Assembly (NCBI RefSeq): GCF_000331005.1
Contig: NZ_AEJB01000103.1
Span: 1-35,893 of the forward strand
Length of the DNA stretch: 35,893 bases
Source: Streptomyces turgidiscabies Car8
GTDB lineage: Bacteria; Actinomycetota; Actinomycetes; Streptomycetales; Streptomycetaceae
Direction of reading: 5' to 3'
The notes under the pieces are model-generated. The model had not been told where the DNA came from, searched no databases, and saw nothing but the letters and a program-made list of their open reading frames with translations. A program made the translations under genes and the position numbers. Shown here in pieces: positions 1 to 8,585 of the stretch (the stretch's first letter is position 1; each line of letters begins with the position of its first letter).

Positions 1-85
1 CCGGCCGCTCTCCCTGTGATCTGGGACAGACCCGCCACGCTCCGACCCCGCCGGCGCAACTACCCGATGAGCCAGGCGAAACGGC

Positions 86-661
86 CTAGCTCGTCCAGCT
101 GTGGGCCACGTCGACGACGACCCGGTCGTCCAACTGGATCACGCGGAACGGCAGTCGGGCGCGGACGCCGAGGCCGACCTGCGTCTGGCCCTCGAAGGTG
201 CCGCCGAACCGGGTGTCCCGGAAGGTGCTGTACCCGCTGATGTTCACGGTGGGCAGGGGTTTGCCTATCTTGCCCGGGTAGGTCGGCACGCCGGCCTCCA
301 GGTCGTAGCTCCACGCGCCGACGCGGATGTCGAGGATCGCCCCGCCTGCGACCGGGATGTACAGGCCGGAGGGGTCGGCGTGGAACCGGTCCACGTACGC
401 GACGTTGTAGCCGATCTGGCCACCGCCGGGCACGTCGAACACGATGCGGTCGTAGCACTCGTGCTGCCCGGTCCTGACATCCGTCATGTGCTCGCCACTC
501 ATGACGGCACCGCCGCTCTTGACGCCGCTGCCCCAACCCGTCGGGCAGGCCACCGCCGTGCGCGAGTACTCCGCCGGAGCCGCGCCCGCGGTGCTCGCCG
601 CCGTCCCCAGCATGGCGCCCGCCAGCGCCAGCGCCGTCCCTGCTGCTCTGATACCTCGCAT
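86..661 (-). CDS. Secreted AMIN-like domain protein
   Basis: Predicted 191-residue exported protein of the actinobacterial AMIN-like family. The first 30 or so residues form a signal peptide: MRGIR, a hydrophobic Ala/Leu run, then a likely cleavage after AGA-AP. The mature part has two cysteines, in ACPTGW and HECYDR, which probably form a disulfide. The family core CYDRIVFDV is followed by GYNVAYVD and by the closing GLGVRARLPFRV and VVVDVAHSW blocks typical of these proteins. I chose the ATG at 659-661 because AAGGGGGA lies just upstream and the signal peptide starts there; a longer frame to 805 adds an unlikely leader. The molecular role is not known; a cell-envelope role is inferred only from export and the domain. 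It stands alone, facing away from the window start. Confidence 0.85.
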   Translation of the reverse strand: MRGIRAAGTALALAGAMLGTAASTAGAAPAEYSRTAVACPTGWGSGVKSGGAVMSGEHMTDVRTGQHECYDRIVFDVPGGGQIGYNVAYVDRFHADPSGLYIPVAGGAILDIRVGAWSYDLEAGVPTYPGKIGKPLPTVNISGYSTFRDTRFGGTFEGQTQVGLGVRARLPFRVIQLDDRVVVDVAHSWTS

Positions 662-785
662 GATGTCCCCCTTGGTCGCGCAACTCTGACGTCTGATGAG
701 ACAGCCCGCAATACCGGAAGGTTGTACGCCAGGCGGGACAAACAGGGAATCTCGCCGTCCGTGGCGCACCCACGCCGAGTCCCGA

Positions 786-1454
786 TCAGTCCGGGACCAC
801 AGCACTCGCCACGCTCGGCCTCAGCCGACCCGGGAGCCGCTCGGCCAAGTTCTGGTGGCTGCCGCGGTACGAGCTCGGGGCCAGTGCCGCGCGGAGCGGC
901 GGGGCGAGAATGCGGCGGACCTCGGACGGGGTGAGAGCGGCAGGGGTGGGGAGCGGGTTGAGGTAGCGGGTGTAGATGAGGCCGCCGAGGATCGTCACCA
1001 CGGCAGTGGCGCGGGCGGTCGCGTCCCCGCCGCCCAGAAATTCAACAAGCCGGGTCAGCAGCTCCCGTTCCAGGTATTCGCGGATGACCTCGGCCGCCTC
1101 ATCACCCTGAATCGTGAGCCGACGGAAGTCGGCGTCTTCCCACAAGTCCGTCACCGCGTCGATCAGGCGTTCGGCGAGGGCGGCCCGGTCGCCGTCGAGG
1201 ACGTCGTCCACCGTCAGCGCACGGGCGCACTGGAACTGCATCACGTCCGCGAACAGGCCCTTCTTCGAGCCGAAGTGGTACGCGATCAACGCCGGGTCGA
1301 CCCCGGCCGCCCCGGCTACCGCACGCAAGGTGGTGCGCCGGTAGCCGCGTTCCAGGAACAGCGACCGGGCCGCCGAGACGATCGACTCACGGGTCGGCGG
1401 GTTGCCGCGGGGACGGCCTCGGGTGCGGACAGGGGCAGGGGCGGCGTTATTCAT
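786..1454 (-). CDS. TetR-family transcriptional regulator
   Basis: 222-residue one-component repressor. After a basic leader (TRGRPRG) the N-terminal helix-turn-helix spans about residues 22-70: ESIVSAARSLFLERGY, then TTLRAVAGAAGVDPALIAYHF and the family signature F-GSKKGLFADV. The remaining 150 residues are the helical ligand-binding and dimerisation domain, with no recognisable ligand class. It is divergent from the NAD(P)-binding oxidoreductase gene at 1531 with only 76 bases between, the usual arrangement for a TetR protein that represses its neighbour and itself. That control is inferred from position; I did not find a convincing palindromic operator in the gap. TetR membership is secure, the inducer is unknown. 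Confidence 0.92.
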   Translation of the reverse strand: MNNAAPAPVRTRGRPRGNPPTRESIVSAARSLFLERGYRRTTLRAVAGAAGVDPALIAYHFGSKKGLFADVMQFQCARALTVDDVLDGDRAALAERLIDAVTDLWEDADFRRLTIQGDEAAEVIREYLERELLTRLVEFLGGGDATARATAVVTILGGLIYTRYLNPLPTPAALTPSEVRRILAPPLRAALAPSSYRGSHQNLAERLPGRLRPSVASAVVPD

Positions 1455-1530
1455 CAGCGTTGAGCCTGCGTCCGGTGATCGGCACAGTCAAGGGCGTTCC
1501 GCGATCCACACGAAGGGATGCCCCGACACC
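1455..1530. promoter_or_regulatory. Divergent promoter region between tetR-like gene and oxidoreductase
   Basis: This 76-base gap must hold the start signals of both divergent genes and the likely TetR operator. The right side ends with AAGGGA as ribosome site for the oxidoreductase. I see no clean long palindrome, so the operator is inferred from gene arrangement only. Confidence 0.4.
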
Positions 1531-2223
1531 ATGCGTATCGCAGTCTTCGGCGCCAACGGGCCGACCGGCCGCCACCTCACCGACCAGGCCCTCGCTGCCG
1601 GCCACGAGGTCGTCGCCGTGACCCGCCGCCCCGGCTCCCTGCCCGCACGGCCCGGCCTGACCGTGGCTGTCGCCGACGCCACCGACCCGGCGGCCGTCGA
1701 CGCCGCGATCAGCGGGACGAACGCCGTTCTCTCCACGCTGGGTGCGCGCTTCAGCAAGGAGTCCATCACCACGTACTCGGCGAGCGCCACGGCCATCACC
1801 GAGGCCATGACCCGCCACGGCATCAAGCGCTTGCTCGCCGTCAGCTCCAGCATCGCCGACCCGCGATGGCGGCCGACCGGCGCGCACTTCTTCAACCACG
1901 TACTCGACCCGCTGGTCAATCGGCGTCTGGGCCGCACCCTCCACGAGGACATGCGCCGCATGGAGGCAGTGATCCGGGAGTCGCACCTCGACTGGACACT
2001 CGTCCGGCCCTCGGGCCTCTTCGAGCACCCGGCCGTCACGGACTACCGCACCGCTGAGACCAGCGCCGACGGAGTCTTCACCGCTCGCGCGGACCTCGCC
2101 GCGAGCATGCTGCGCGAACTGGAGGAACGACGCTATGTCCACAAGGCCATGGGCGTCATCACCACGGCCGTGAAGCCGAACATCGCCAAGCTGATCTGGA
2201 ACGAGGGCGTGAAGAAGAAGTGA
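1531..2223 (+). CDS. NAD(P)-dependent oxidoreductase, NmrA / atypical SDR family
   Basis: 230-residue Rossmann-fold protein. It begins with MRIAVFGANGPTGRHL, whose GANGPTG is the dinucleotide-binding glycine motif of atypical short-chain dehydrogenases and NmrA-like proteins. VVAVTRRPGSLP follows at the second strand, where an Arg pair suggests NADPH preference, and the TLVRPSGLF block is typical of this family. The usual SDR Tyr-x3-Lys catalytic pair is not evident, so it may be a reductase or a redox sensor. The ATG at 1531 is preceded by AAGGGA; earlier in-frame starts would run into the divergent regulator. The stop overlaps the GTG of the next gene by four bases (GTGA), so the two are translationally coupled. 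Substrate unknown. Confidence 0.85.
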   Translation: MRIAVFGANGPTGRHLTDQALAAGHEVVAVTRRPGSLPARPGLTVAVADATDPAAVDAAISGTNAVLSTLGARFSKESITTYSASATAITEAMTRHGIKRLLAVSSSIADPRWRPTGAHFFNHVLDPLVNRRLGRTLHEDMRRMEAVIRESHLDWTLVRPSGLFEHPAVTDYRTAETSADGVFTARADLAASMLRELEERRYVHKAMGVITTAVKPNIAKLIWNEGVKKK

Positions 2224-2624
2224 GCCGAGCGACCACCGAACTGCCGGCCGCCGCACGCGCGTTCCTCATCCGCCCGCACACAGCCACCCTCGCCACCATC
2301 CGTCCCGAAGGCACCCCGCACCTCGCCCCTGTCCGCTTCACCTTCGACGCTGCCACCGGCCTGGCCCGCGTGACCACCCGCGCGGGGACCCAAAAGGCCC
2401 GGAACGTGGCAGCGGGCGGCCCGACAGCCAGGGGCACGCTCTGCCAGGTGGACGGCTTTCGCTGGGTCACCCTCGAAGGCCGGGCCGCGATCAGCGATGA
2501 CGACACACGCGTGGCCGACGCGGTGCGCCGCTACACCGACCGCTACCGCACGGCTCCTCCCGCCCCGCCGGATCTGGTCGTCATCGAGATCTCTGTCGAG
2601 CGCGTCCTCAGCCTCAACCTCTGA
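2220..2624 (+). CDS. PPOX-class F420/FMN-dependent pyridoxamine 5'-phosphate oxidase-like protein
   Basis: 134-residue single-domain split-barrel protein. Its layout is that of the small actinobacterial PPOX proteins, many of which bind F420 or FMN. TATLATIRPEGTPHLAPVRFTFD is the characteristic first beta hairpin (the T-PHLAPV part is diagnostic), followed by a TRAGTQKARNV segment that contacts the cofactor phosphate in relatives and a WVTLEGRAAI strand. The GTG at 2220 overlaps the stop of the oxidoreductase gene, so both are likely made together under the TetR regulator. Cofactor choice between F420 and FMN cannot be decided here. Family call is firm, substrate unknown. Confidence 0.85.
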   Translation: MSRATTELPAAARAFLIRPHTATLATIRPEGTPHLAPVRFTFDAATGLARVTTRAGTQKARNVAAGGPTARGTLCQVDGFRWVTLEGRAAISDDDTRVADAVRRYTDRYRTAPPAPPDLVVIEISVERVLSLNL

Positions 2625-2656
2625 ATCCCCCGTACGGAAAGCGAAGTGACACCACG

Positions 2657-2740
2657 ATGGCCACCCTCGACGCCTGGTTCGGTGCACCCGGCCTCACCGA
2701 GGCAGTTGTCGTCGGCCATGACTGGGGCGGTGCGCTTTTT
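2657..2740 (+). pseudogene. Fragment of a haloalkane dehalogenase-like alpha/beta hydrolase
   Basis: Only about 28 codons remain: ATLDAWFGAPGLTEAVVVGHDWGGALFEA. GHDWGG is the nucleophile elbow of haloalkane dehalogenase and epoxide hydrolase relatives, with Asp as nucleophile, and the preceding LDAWF-GLTEAVVV fits the helix and strand before it. The frame then runs into unrelated sequence. No start, lid or catalytic His region is present, so it is a relic. A fuller gene probably once continued the upstream operon. Confidence 0.6.
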
Positions 2741-2829
2741 GAGGCGACTACCTACCGACGGGAATGCGGGACAGCGGCGCGGGGTTCGGACCGTCGGGAG
2801 ACCTGGCCACCACACACACTGGAGACACC

Positions 2830-3492
2830 ATGAAGATCGGCATCATCGGCGCAGGCAACATCGGCGGTAACCTGACCCGCCGTCTCACCTCCCTCGGGCA
2901 CGAGGTGTCCGTCGCCAACTCGCGCGGGCCGCAGACCCTGAGCGCCCTCGCCGAGGAGACCGGGGCGACCCCCGTCACCGTCGGCGAAGCGGCGTCCGGC
3001 GCCGAGGTCGTCATCGTCACGATCCCCTTGAAGAACGTACCCGACCTGCCCTCGGACCTCTTCGACAAGGCGGCCGAGGGCTTCGTCGTCATCGACACCG
3101 GCAACTACTACCCGAAGCAGCGCGACGGCCGGATCGCCGCCATCGAAGACGAGAACCTGACCGAGAGCCGCTGGACCGAGGGACACCTCGGACACCCCGT
3201 GGTCAAGGCCTTCAACGGCACCTACGCCGACGACATCCTGGCCAGGCCGCTCCCGGCCGGGGACCCCCACCGGATGGCCCTGCCGGTCGCCGGTGACGAC
3301 GAGGCGGCCAAGAAGACAGTCCGCGCCCTCATCGACGAACTCGGCTTCGACTCCGTCGACGCGGGAGGCCTCGACGACTCCTGGCGTCAGCAGCCCGAAA
3401 CCCCCGTATACGGGCTGCGCGCCGGCGTCGTAGCCGTCACCGAGGCACTCGCCGCGGCCTCCCCGGAACGCAAGGACAGCTTCAAGGGCTGA
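2830..3492 (+). CDS. F420-reductase-like NADP-binding oxidoreductase
   Basis: 220-residue protein opening with MKIGIIGAGNIGGNL, a GxGxxG Rossmann motif, then VSVANSRGP at the end of the second strand, where Asn-Ser-Arg binds the 2'-phosphate of NADP in F420:NADP oxidoreductase-like proteins. VVIVTIPLKNVPDLP and VIDTGNYYP are further conserved blocks, as is VKAFNGTYADDI. Length matches the stand-alone family (about 200-230). The ATG at 2830 has GGAG eight bases upstream. It probably reduces or oxidises a small substrate with NADP(H), possibly through F420. With the nearby PPOX-type gene it suggests an F420- or flavin-linked redox group, an inference from neighbourhood only. Confidence 0.85.
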   Translation: MKIGIIGAGNIGGNLTRRLTSLGHEVSVANSRGPQTLSALAEETGATPVTVGEAASGAEVVIVTIPLKNVPDLPSDLFDKAAEGFVVIDTGNYYPKQRDGRIAAIEDENLTESRWTEGHLGHPVVKAFNGTYADDILARPLPAGDPHRMALPVAGDDEAAKKTVRALIDELGFDSVDAGGLDDSWRQQPETPVYGLRAGVVAVTEALAAASPERKDSFKG

Positions 3493-3558
3493 CGGACTCC
3501 CAGGCCGAAGGTCACCGACCGCAGAGACCCGCAGGGCGTTGCCGTTGCCGCAGGCGTC

Positions 3559-3790
3559 AGCGAGACTGTCTGATTGGATCAGTGTGCCGTCGAGGCATGG
3601 AGCTCGGTCGGCGACGACATCGATGCCTTCGTGGAGGTGGCGGAAACAGGTGACCTGGGAAACGCCGGCCTCCCGGGACAGGCAGTCCACACAGCGGCAC
3701 TCGCGAAACCAGCGCCGGACCGACACGGCCTGACGGAACGGGCCGAGCCCGCTGGTGCTGCGTGAAGTGCCGATGCGCCGCCGATGGGTG
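3559..3790 (-). mobile_element. Degenerate IS5-type transposase fragment
   Basis: On the minus strand THRRRIGTS, then AVSVRRWFRE, then REAGVSQVTCFRHLHEGID and VVADRAP match the N-terminal region of a common Streptomyces transposase family (HTH_Tnp_4 then DDE_Tnp_4 domains). After DRAP the text jumps to LDGTLIQSD, which normally lies about 20-25 residues further on, so there is an internal deletion. Nothing of the rest of the DDE domain is recognisable. No terminal repeats seen. It is inactive. Confidence 0.6.
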
Positions 3791-3879
3791 GCGAGCAGAT
3801 GCCGAGGTCCAAGACGGCGCTTGCCCCTCGTGGCGGTACGCCGTCGACGCAAGGGACCGCACCGCCTCCTGCCGCCTCT

Positions 3880-4600
3880 ACCTCCACCACCGCACCCGCG
3901 GTGACCGCCACGCCGCGGTCATCCGTACGACCCTGTTCGCGGCCGTCTCCTGCAACAGCCCGTAGGCGAGGACCGGCAGCAGCAGGTGCGGCTTGTCGGG
4001 CAGGGTCTTCGTGATCAGGACCGCGCTCACGCTGCTGTTGCTCATATCCCAGGAAAGGGGTGAGGGATGAGGCGGCCGGGGCGTCCAGGCGCAGAACGCG
4101 TGCCGTGAGCCGTCCCACCGCGAAGGACAGTGCACAGACGACCGCCCCGACGACCGGTGCCGCGATCAGCAGCAGTGGGCGGGGACGGCGAGGAACGACC
4201 CCAGGGCGCCGCTCGCGTTGACGTAGGTCAGGAGCAGCGAGCCGGCCAGCGCCACGGGCACGACCCGGCGCAACGCACCGTCCAGCAAGCGCGTCGGCAG
4301 GGCGAGAAGGCACATGAGGCCAGCCGCGCAGGGCGGCAGGACCTGGGTGAATGCGAAACCGCTGTTCATCGCGTCCTTGGCGGAGCCCAGGGCGTCCGGG
4401 CAGCCGCCGCTGAGCAGCGGAGCCGGCGCGCCCACTGTCGCCGACGCTTCCGTCCGGGCCACCAGACGGGCGCCGGTCACCGTTGCGGGATGGGCCTCGA
4501 CCGGTGTGCCCCAGTACCCATAGCCGTCCTTGAGCGGGAACGAGCCCGCCGAGCCCGCCCCGGCGAACTCGAAGAACCGTCGTCATCGACGTCGGCCCTG
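3880..4600 (-). pseudogene. Degenerate membrane-protein gene (several frames)
   Basis: Protein-like minus-strand segments continue from one frame to another. A first piece contains FPLKDGYGYWGTPVEAHP, then TGARLVARTEAS, CAAGLMCLLALPTRLL and VVPVALAGSLLLTYVNASG. A second frame gives LLLIAAPVVGAVVCALSFA, and a third gives SVSAVLITKTLPDKPHLLL and PVLAYGLLQETAANR. At least three hydrophobic membrane segments are visible, but there is no single open frame. It lies directly downstream of the L,D-transpeptidase gene. I do not recognise the family. The alternative is chance open frames, which is common at this G+C. Confidence 0.35.
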
Positions 4601-4606
4601 GCGGAG

Positions 4607-5854
4607 CTAACCCTGGGAAAGGCTCGTCGCGTCGTCGGCGACCCACTCGCTCCACGGCATGTTCCAGTCGCTGAGGCCGTTGTCCGGGGCCAACTTGGTT
4701 TTGTCCTCGGAATTCTTGACGATCACGACGTCGCCGAACATCGAGTGGGCGAAGAACCACGCGGCGGGTTGGCTGCTGTCGCCGCCGCCCCTGACATCCT
4801 TCAGGCCAATGCAGCCGTGACTGGTGTTGACCTTGCCGAAGACCGAGCCGGCGGCCCAGTAGTTGCCGTGGATGAACGTGCCCGAGTCGGTCAGGCGCAT
4901 GGCGTGCGGTACGGCCCTGATGTCGTACGAGGGCTTGCCGTTCTTCTCCGTGAGGCCGACGCTCGCACCGTTCATATGGGTGTGCCGGAACTTCTCCGAG
5001 ATCACCATCTGACCGTTGTGCGTCGGGTGCTCGGGGCTGCCTGACGAGATCGGGATGGTTCGGATCGTCTTGCCGTCCCGTACGACGGTCAGCTGCTTCG
5101 TCTTCGCGTCCATGGTGCTGATCTGGCTCCGGCCGACCGTGAACGTGACAGTCTTCTGGACGCCCTGCCGGTTGAGTGTGACCGTGACGGTGGAGCCGGG
5201 CTTCCAGTAGTTCTCGGGGCGGAAGTCCAGACGGTGGTCGTTGAGCCAGTGGCCGACGACCTGCTGGCCGCTGCTGGAGATGACCTGGATCTCCGACCGT
5301 ACCGCGGCCTTGTCGCTGACCGCCTGGTCGAAGTTGACCGTCACCGGCAGGCCTACACCGACGGTGGAGCCGTCCTCGGGGGAGAGGTGCCCGATGAAGT
5401 CGTTGGCCCGGGAGACCGTGGTGATCGTGGCGCTGTCGGTGGCGGAACGGTCCTTGGCGTCCTCGGCCTCGGCGGCGATCTGATACTTGGTGCCACCCTC
5501 CAGTCGGCCGTTCGGCTCCCAGGAGGCGCCGTCCGCGGACAGAGTGCCGGGAACCTCGGTACCGGTCGCGATGGCGGTCATGGTCACCTGGGTGAGCTTG
5601 CCGTCGCTGACAGTGACGCCTACCGAGTCGGTGACCCCGACGCTGTAGGCGCCTTGCCCGGGGGAAATCTTTATTCGGGCGTCGGAGGCTGCCTGGGCGC
5701 CGGTCTGCGGCACCCGCGCCTGTGACGTCGGGGCATCCCCGGCCTCGTCGCCGCTGGCGGCAGCGTTGCCCGCGCCGCCAAGGGCCGTGACCGCGAGTAT
5801 GCCGCCAAGGGCGCCGATCGTGGCCACCAGTCCGGTGCGTCGTTCGCTCAGCAT
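4607..5854 (-). CDS. L,D-transpeptidase with Ig-like domains (YkuD)
   Basis: 415-residue envelope enzyme that would make 3-3 cross-links in peptidoglycan or attach proteins to it. The N-terminus (LSERRTGLVATIGALGGILAV) is a signal or anchor segment. About residues 50-260 form two Ig-like modules, the second with the SPEDGSTVGVGLPVTVNFD block seen in mycobacterial Ldt proteins. The C-terminal YkuD domain has FIHGNYW (His329) and the nucleophile motif SHGCIGL (Cys348). The Ile after Cys replaces the more usual Val or Asn, a small variation. I chose the ATG at 5852-5854 because it starts the signal segment and has GGAGAAG upstream; a longer frame to 5995 adds a poor leader. Probably exported and active at the cell wall. 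No partner genes are next to it. Confidence 0.9.
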   Translation of the reverse strand: MLSERRTGLVATIGALGGILAVTALGGAGNAAASGDEAGDAPTSQARVPQTGAQAASDARIKISPGQGAYSVGVTDSVGVTVSDGKLTQVTMTAIATGTEVPGTLSADGASWEPNGRLEGGTKYQIAAEAEDAKDRSATDSATITTVSRANDFIGHLSPEDGSTVGVGLPVTVNFDQAVSDKAAVRSEIQVISSSGQQVVGHWLNDHRLDFRPENYWKPGSTVTVTLNRQGVQKTVTFTVGRSQISTMDAKTKQLTVVRDGKTIRTIPISSGSPEHPTHNGQMVISEKFRHTHMNGASVGLTEKNGKPSYDIRAVPHAMRLTDSGTFIHGNYWAAGSVFGKVNTSHGCIGLKDVRGGGDSSQPAAWFFAHSMFGDVVIVKNSEDKTKLAPDNGLSDWNMPWSEWVADDATSLSQG

Positions 5855-6109
5855 GATGAAACGCTTCTCCCATGGCCCAGGATTTGCATCCCTGCGCCTC
5901 TCGCCGAAGTGTGCAACCAGCCCCGAAACCATAGGCACGCATCTGTGTATAAAGGGATAAATGTGGTGAAGGGCACGCATGGTCGAGCACGTCACCGAGG
6001 TTCGCGGGGAGTGGCGTGACGGGCCGGCGTGGACTGCGCGTCCTGGGGAGCTCAGTCCGTTCGCTCAGAACCCGTCTTTGAACCCCCGCCGTACTATCCC
6101 GTCTCTGTC

Positions 6110-6132
6110 GATCTGGTCAGATGATCTGGTCC
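6110..6132. repeat. Two close copies of GATCTGGTC
   Basis: GATCTGGTC occurs at 6110-6118 and again at 6123-6131, the second within GATGATCTGGTCC (6120-6132). The same 13-mer recurs at 35624-35636, and its last 11 bases again at 35657-35667. It lies just upstream of the DinB-like gene. It may be an end sequence of a lost insertion element or a protein-binding site; nothing decides between them. Confidence 0.4.
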
Positions 6133-6189
6133 ACCGCGAGCGGTGAGGCAGTTGCGGCGGAAAGATTCTGTGAGGGGCAGACTGGCCCG

Positions 6190-6780
6190 ATGACATCGGA
6201 CCCCAAGGCTGACCTTCACTTCTATCTACAGTCCGCCCGCGATGCTCTGTTGTGGAAGCTCCAAGGGCTCTCGGAGTACGACATACGCCGCCCGCTGACA
6301 CCGACTGGCACCAACCTCCTGGGCCTGGTGAAACACGTGGCCAGCATGGAGTTGGGCTACCTCGGCGACACCTTCGGACGGCAGTCCGGCGAGCCGTTGC
6401 CCTGGCTCGAAGACGGCGCTGAGATCAACGCGGACATGTGGGCCACCGCAGAGGAGTCACGCGAGTACATCGTGGAGCTCTACCGTCGAGCGTGGGCACA
6501 CTCGGACGCGTCGATCGACGCACTGGCGCTGGACGCGATAGGCAAGGTGCCGTGGTGGCCGAGCGACGCAAACGAGGTGACGTTGCATCATGCCGTCGTG
6601 CGCATGATCGCCGAGACGCACCAGCACGCAGGACACGCCGACATCGTCCGGGAGCTCATAGACGGCGCCGTCGGACTGAACAAGGACAACGCGAGCATCG
6701 CGCCGGGCGACTCGGAGTGGTGGGAGAACTACCGCAGCCGACTGGAGCGCTCAGCTCAGGAAGCCGACCGAGACGGGTGA
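6190..6780 (+). CDS. DinB / DUF664 family protein
   Basis: 196-residue four-helix-bundle protein of the DinB-like superfamily, many of whose actinobacterial members are metal-dependent thiol (often mycothiol) transferases or of unknown role. The metal-binding histidines are in the expected places: GLVKHVASMELGYLGD near residue 50, then a second-half helix containing ETHQHAGHADIVREL. The motif RRPLTPTGTNLLGLVKH is characteristic. The ATG at 6190 is used because it begins the conserved LHFYLQSARDALLWKL helix; GAGGGG lies about 15 bases upstream, somewhat far. It stands alone between the L,D-transpeptidase and the DUF6192 remnant. Confidence 0.85.
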   Translation: MTSDPKADLHFYLQSARDALLWKLQGLSEYDIRRPLTPTGTNLLGLVKHVASMELGYLGDTFGRQSGEPLPWLEDGAEINADMWATAEESREYIVELYRRAWAHSDASIDALALDAIGKVPWWPSDANEVTLHHAVVRMIAETHQHAGHADIVRELIDGAVGLNKDNASIAPGDSEWWENYRSRLERSAQEADRDG

Positions 6781-6931
6781 CTTCGTCCGAGATCGTCGAC
6801 GGGACACGTTCGTAGGACCGTTGGCCATGGGTTGCGTTGGGCCCGTATCGGCAGGACGCTGCGGGCAGAGGCCGGGATTTGTCGCCGGCGAGGGGAGTGT
6901 CGGCGTCCCGTGCTGAGGGGTGGTGGGCGTG

Positions 6932-7846
6932 ATGCCCGCGAGCACGAAGGTCGGCAGTGTCACCCGGGCGCGGTACGAGGAGATCATCGCCGGACCGGGA
7001 ACTGATCGAGGTCGACACGAAGATCCAGTTCGTAGTCGGTGACCATGCTTTCGAGATCGAGCCGATGAGACCGCACGGCGGCTCGGTAGCGGCGTCCGGT
7101 GAGGATCTCTTCGGGGTCCGCGAGACGCTGGAGATGTACGCGCAGGACATCGGCGTCCCCTACAACCAGGTGCGATTGAACCGGCAGACGGCGAGCAGGT
7201 GGCCGGCCGAGTACCGGGGGAAGGGTGCCTCGTTCGAGATCCACCGGATCCTGGAGAAGCTGGACGACCGCTTCGAGCGCATCACGAACCCGCCGCGGCA
7301 TCCGCGGGACGGGGTGGCGCGGTGGACGCAGGACGCGGCGAAACGCCAGGTGGGATGGCGGGTGGACAGTCCGCAGTCGGTGCAGGAGAAGGTCGAGGCG
7401 ATTCACGACCTGGCGGCCGACGAGCAGGTCGCCGCGCGGGTGGCCACCGACTTCCTGCGCCGTCCCGGGGTTGCTTTTAGGGCGGCCGGTGACGACACGG
7501 CCCGGCACTTGTTCAATACGGCGCAGACCAGCCGGTGGAAGCAGGCCGAGGAGAGCGAACCGGTCCCCGGCGAGGCCGGGAACCCGGTCGCGCCGGCCCT
7601 ACGGCAGATCGACCGGACCATCGAGTTCCTGGACCTGATCGGGGCCTGTCACAAGTTCGTGGCAGCGACCGGCCGTCTGGTACCTCAGATGCACGGCCGC
7701 CGGTTGGCCGAGGACGAGAGGGACCTGATCCACAAGAACGTCGCCGTGTCTGGGCGACGTGTGAATGGGTGGAGAGCGCCGTCGACAGCGGGCATCTGGA
7801 TATGGACGAGGAGCTGGCCAAGATCCTTCGGGGCGAGGGCGAGTAA
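6932..7846 (+). pseudogene. DUF6192-family gene with two compensating frameshifts
   Basis: The product matches an actinomycete family known as DUF6192, about 305 residues. The first 20 codons from ATG 6932 read MPASTKVGSVTRARYEEII. The text then moves to another frame near 6990-7000 (RELIEVDTKIQFVVGD) and stays there through VQEKVEAIHDLAADEQ and IEFLDLIGACHKFVA. Near 7745 it returns to the first frame for EWVESAVDSGHLDMDEELA, ending LAKILRGEGE at 7846. Either two small indels inactivated the gene or the sequence has two errors. Its partner RacP-like gene follows after three bases. These two often occur together near Streptomyces mobile regions, to my memory. Function unknown. Confidence 0.75.
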
Positions 7847-7849
7847 GCC

Positions 7850-8263
7850 ATGCTCCGCCGGTCACGGCGCCGGGGTGATGCCGCCCGCGGCCATGCCGAG
7901 GTGATCCGGAGTGTGCTGATGCAGGCCCGGCCCGCGGGTCTGCACATGCCGCAGTTGATGAGGGCGACCGAGTGCACGCGCGGCCAGGTCCGCTCGGGTC
8001 TGGCGATGCTGCGCGACATCATCGCGACGAAGGGCTGGCCGCCGTTGGTCTACACGCGGGCCGACGGATACCAGTTCACGGCGGATCCTGATGTCCTGCA
8101 GTCCTACGAGGTGGCGGTGATCCGCGAGAAGCTCACCGAGATCCGCAGGCTGATCACGGGCACGGTCACTCCGCACGCCGCGCTGGCTCCGGACGACAAG
8201 TGGGTTCGCCACATCGTCGCCCAGCTCAACTCCGTCGAGTCGACCCTGGATCTGATCGCGTGA
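7850..8263 (+). CDS. RacP-like protein (winged-helix-type)
   Basis: 137-residue intact protein resembling what Streptomyces annotations call RacP. Residues 15-70 look like a winged helix: HAEVIRSVLMQARPAGLHMP, then QLMRATECTRGQVRSGLAMLR and DGYQFTADP as the wing. The C-terminal half (YEVAVIREKLTEIRRLITGT, then DDKWVRHIVAQLNSVESTLD) is helical and probably for dimerisation. It is placed three bases after the DUF6192 remnant, as one transcription unit. A DNA-binding regulatory role is inferred from the fold pattern only. The recognition site and targets are unknown. Confidence 0.7.
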   Translation: MLRRSRRRGDAARGHAEVIRSVLMQARPAGLHMPQLMRATECTRGQVRSGLAMLRDIIATKGWPPLVYTRADGYQFTADPDVLQSYEVAVIREKLTEIRRLITGTVTPHAALAPDDKWVRHIVAQLNSVESTLDLIA

Positions 8264-8296
8264 GCCGGCGTCCCGCCGGGGAGAGAGGAGTCCGGG

Positions 8297-8475
8297 ATGT
8301 CCGGCAGCTGCTATCCCTCGGACACCAGCGATGCCGAATGGCTGCTGGTCGAGCCGATGCTGCCGGTCCCGGCCTGCCGGACCGTGAAGGGCGGCAGACC
8401 AGAGGCTCATCCCCGGCGCGCGATCTGGGACGCCATCCGGTACGTGAACGATTCCGGCTGCAAGTGGCAAGTTAT
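8297..8475 (+). mobile_element. IS5-family transposase N-terminal fragment
   Basis: MSGSCYPSDTSDAEWLLVEP, then LPVPACRTVKGGRPEAHPRR and AIWDAIRYVNDSGCKW are the N-terminal (DUF4096-type) part of a Streptomyces IS5 transposase. About 60 codons are present with a normal start and GAGAGGAG upstream. The frame leaves the family after CKWQ near 8475. The DDE domain is absent. It is a truncated relic beside the NUDIX gene. Confidence 0.75.
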
Positions 8476-8585
8476 TGAGAATCGAGACAGGAGCGTGACC
8501 TTTCGGTGGGTGAGGGCGGGGACGCCTGGAGGAGCTCCGTCGAGGGGCGTTGCGGCGGCCTTGGACCGGCCCGTAGGGTGCTCTG

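Noticed and set aside
3579..5990. 803-residue open frame on the minus strand
   Set aside because: Arg/Gly-rich shadow of the L,D-transpeptidase gene and its downstream remnants, in another register; no domains.
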